From NCBI GenBank assembly GCA_020850915.1, contig JADZDV010000284.1, positions 1 to 14,492 on the forward strand: a DNA stretch of 14,492 nucleotides, written 5' to 3'. The notes below the pieces were generated by a model, which saw nothing but the letters and a program-made list of their open reading frames with translations, did not search any database and was not told where the DNA came from. Positions 14,018-14,492 of the stretch are shown here, piece after piece (position 1 is the stretch's first letter; each line of letters starts with the position of its first letter). The translations under genes and the position numbers were made by a program. The stretch comes from Chloroflexota bacterium. GTDB lineage: Bacteria > Chloroflexota > UBA6077 > JADZDV01.

Positions 14018-14492
14018 ATGTTCCAGAAGATTCCCGCCCGGGCTGAGCTGGTGGACGGCGGTGAGAGCCGCACCCTGCCTGACCTCTTCAAGCCGGGCAG
14101 CGGCATGCGTCGGTTCGTGGTTGCGCCGGACGGGGCCTATCGCGCCGGCTACACGAAGATCCAGCCCGGGCAGGGCTTCAAGACCTTCTTCTGGTACGAC
14201 GAGTTCTGGGTCGTCCTGGAAGGCGGGGCGGACCTCACCGCGATCGACCGGCCCAGCGGCACCACCTTCGACGAGCACCTGGACTCCCACGATCTCGTCT
14301 TCATCCCGTCAGGGACCCAGGTCACGCTGAAGCACCCGGACAACGCCGCGGACCCGCTACTGTTCTTCTACATCGCCATCCCGGCCTCCAGCAAGCACGC
14401 GCCCTGGCTGGCCACCATGACCACGGAAGACATCGAGGACATCAAGGTGCGGCACGAGCACACCCAATCGGGCGCCGCGCTCGAGGCGACGC
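14018..14492 (+). CDS. Cupin-domain protein without metal histidines, EutQ-like pattern, 3' end cut
   Basis: Single small beta-barrel (cupin) protein; 158 residues are visible and the frame runs off the window. The start ATG at 14018 (MFQKIPARAELVDGG) is preceded by GAGGAG about nine bases upstream. Cupin motif 1 appears as FKTFFWYDEFWVVLEGGADL (54-73), with Glu62 and Glu68 but no HxH pair. Motif 2 appears as DLVFIPSGTQVTLKHP (92-107), with Val102 where the metal His normally stands. The barrel therefore probably does not bind metal in the usual way, a pattern also known for EutQ-type cupins. The role could be binding of a ligand, isomerisation or regulation of the pathway. It follows the malonate-decarboxylase-like gene by 147 bases, with a repeat between. 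Function unrecognised beyond the fold. Confidence 0.75.
   Translation, partial: MFQKIPARAELVDGGESRTLPDLFKPGSGMRRFVVAPDGAYRAGYTKIQPGQGFKTFFWYDEFWVVLEGGADLTAIDRPSGTTFDEHLDSHDLVFIPSGTQVTLKHPDNAADPLLFFYIAIPASSKHAPWLATMTTEDIEDIKVRHEHTQSGAALEAT

Overview
The window is a dense, GC-rich stretch of bacterial catabolic DNA with no RNA genes, CRISPR array, transposase or phage gene that I can recognise. The GC-rich codon usage fits Chloroflexota or a similar high-GC soil or sediment lineage. So do the Tat-type lipoprotein with a long Ala/Pro linker and the dispersed GC-rich hairpin repeats between genes. The taxonomic guess is an inference and only moderately secure.

Layout. Nine genes read leftward. 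In transcription order, right to left, they are: a PrpB/isocitrate-lyase-family C-C lyase (11588-10707), aconitase/LeuC-type large subunit (10624-9371), LeuD-type small subunit (9072-8575), an M20-peptidase-like protein (8439-7003), an octopine/opine-dehydrogenase-family oxidoreductase (6816-5710), a CGEN-type nitrilase (5033-3957), and a three-gene molybdenum hydroxylase in the order FAD subunit (3714-2836), 2Fe-2S subunit (2834-2331), Mo subunit (2334 to beyond the left edge). Three genes read rightward from a divergent gap at 11589-11797: an ABC-type solute-binding lipoprotein (11798-13015), an arylmalonate-decarboxylase/maleate-isomerase-family protein (13076-13870) and a cupin cut by the right edge (14018 onward). 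The hydroxylase genes are packed tightly, with translational coupling. Most other leftward genes are separated by gaps of about 80 to 680 bases, so the block may be several transcription units. No regulator and no transporter permease or ATPase is present.

How the genes may work together (inference). A small organic compound could be imported through the SBP, hydroxylated by the Mo enzyme and opened or trimmed by the hydrolases. The opine-dehydrogenase-like enzyme could then reduce or oxidise an intermediate, the malonate-decarboxylase-like protein could isomerise or decarboxylate it, and a LeuCD-type (de)hydratase plus PrpB-type lyase could split a substituted malate or citrate into pyruvate or glyoxylate plus a second acid. 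The hydratase-lyase ending recalls the dimethylmalate end of nicotinate fermentation and the methylcitrate cycle, but the true substrate is unknown.

The most unusual feature is that several enzymes keep their family fold while lacking hallmark active-site residues. The M20-like protein lacks metal ligands, the LeuD-like subunit has GSSRPAP in place of GSSREHA, the lyase has KRCAYF in place of KRCGH, the Mo subunit has Leu where the cofactor Gln normally sits, and the cupin lacks its metal histidines. A second layer is a family of intergenic repeats (5114-5347 and 13870-13962) with a 24-base-pair hairpin in one copy.
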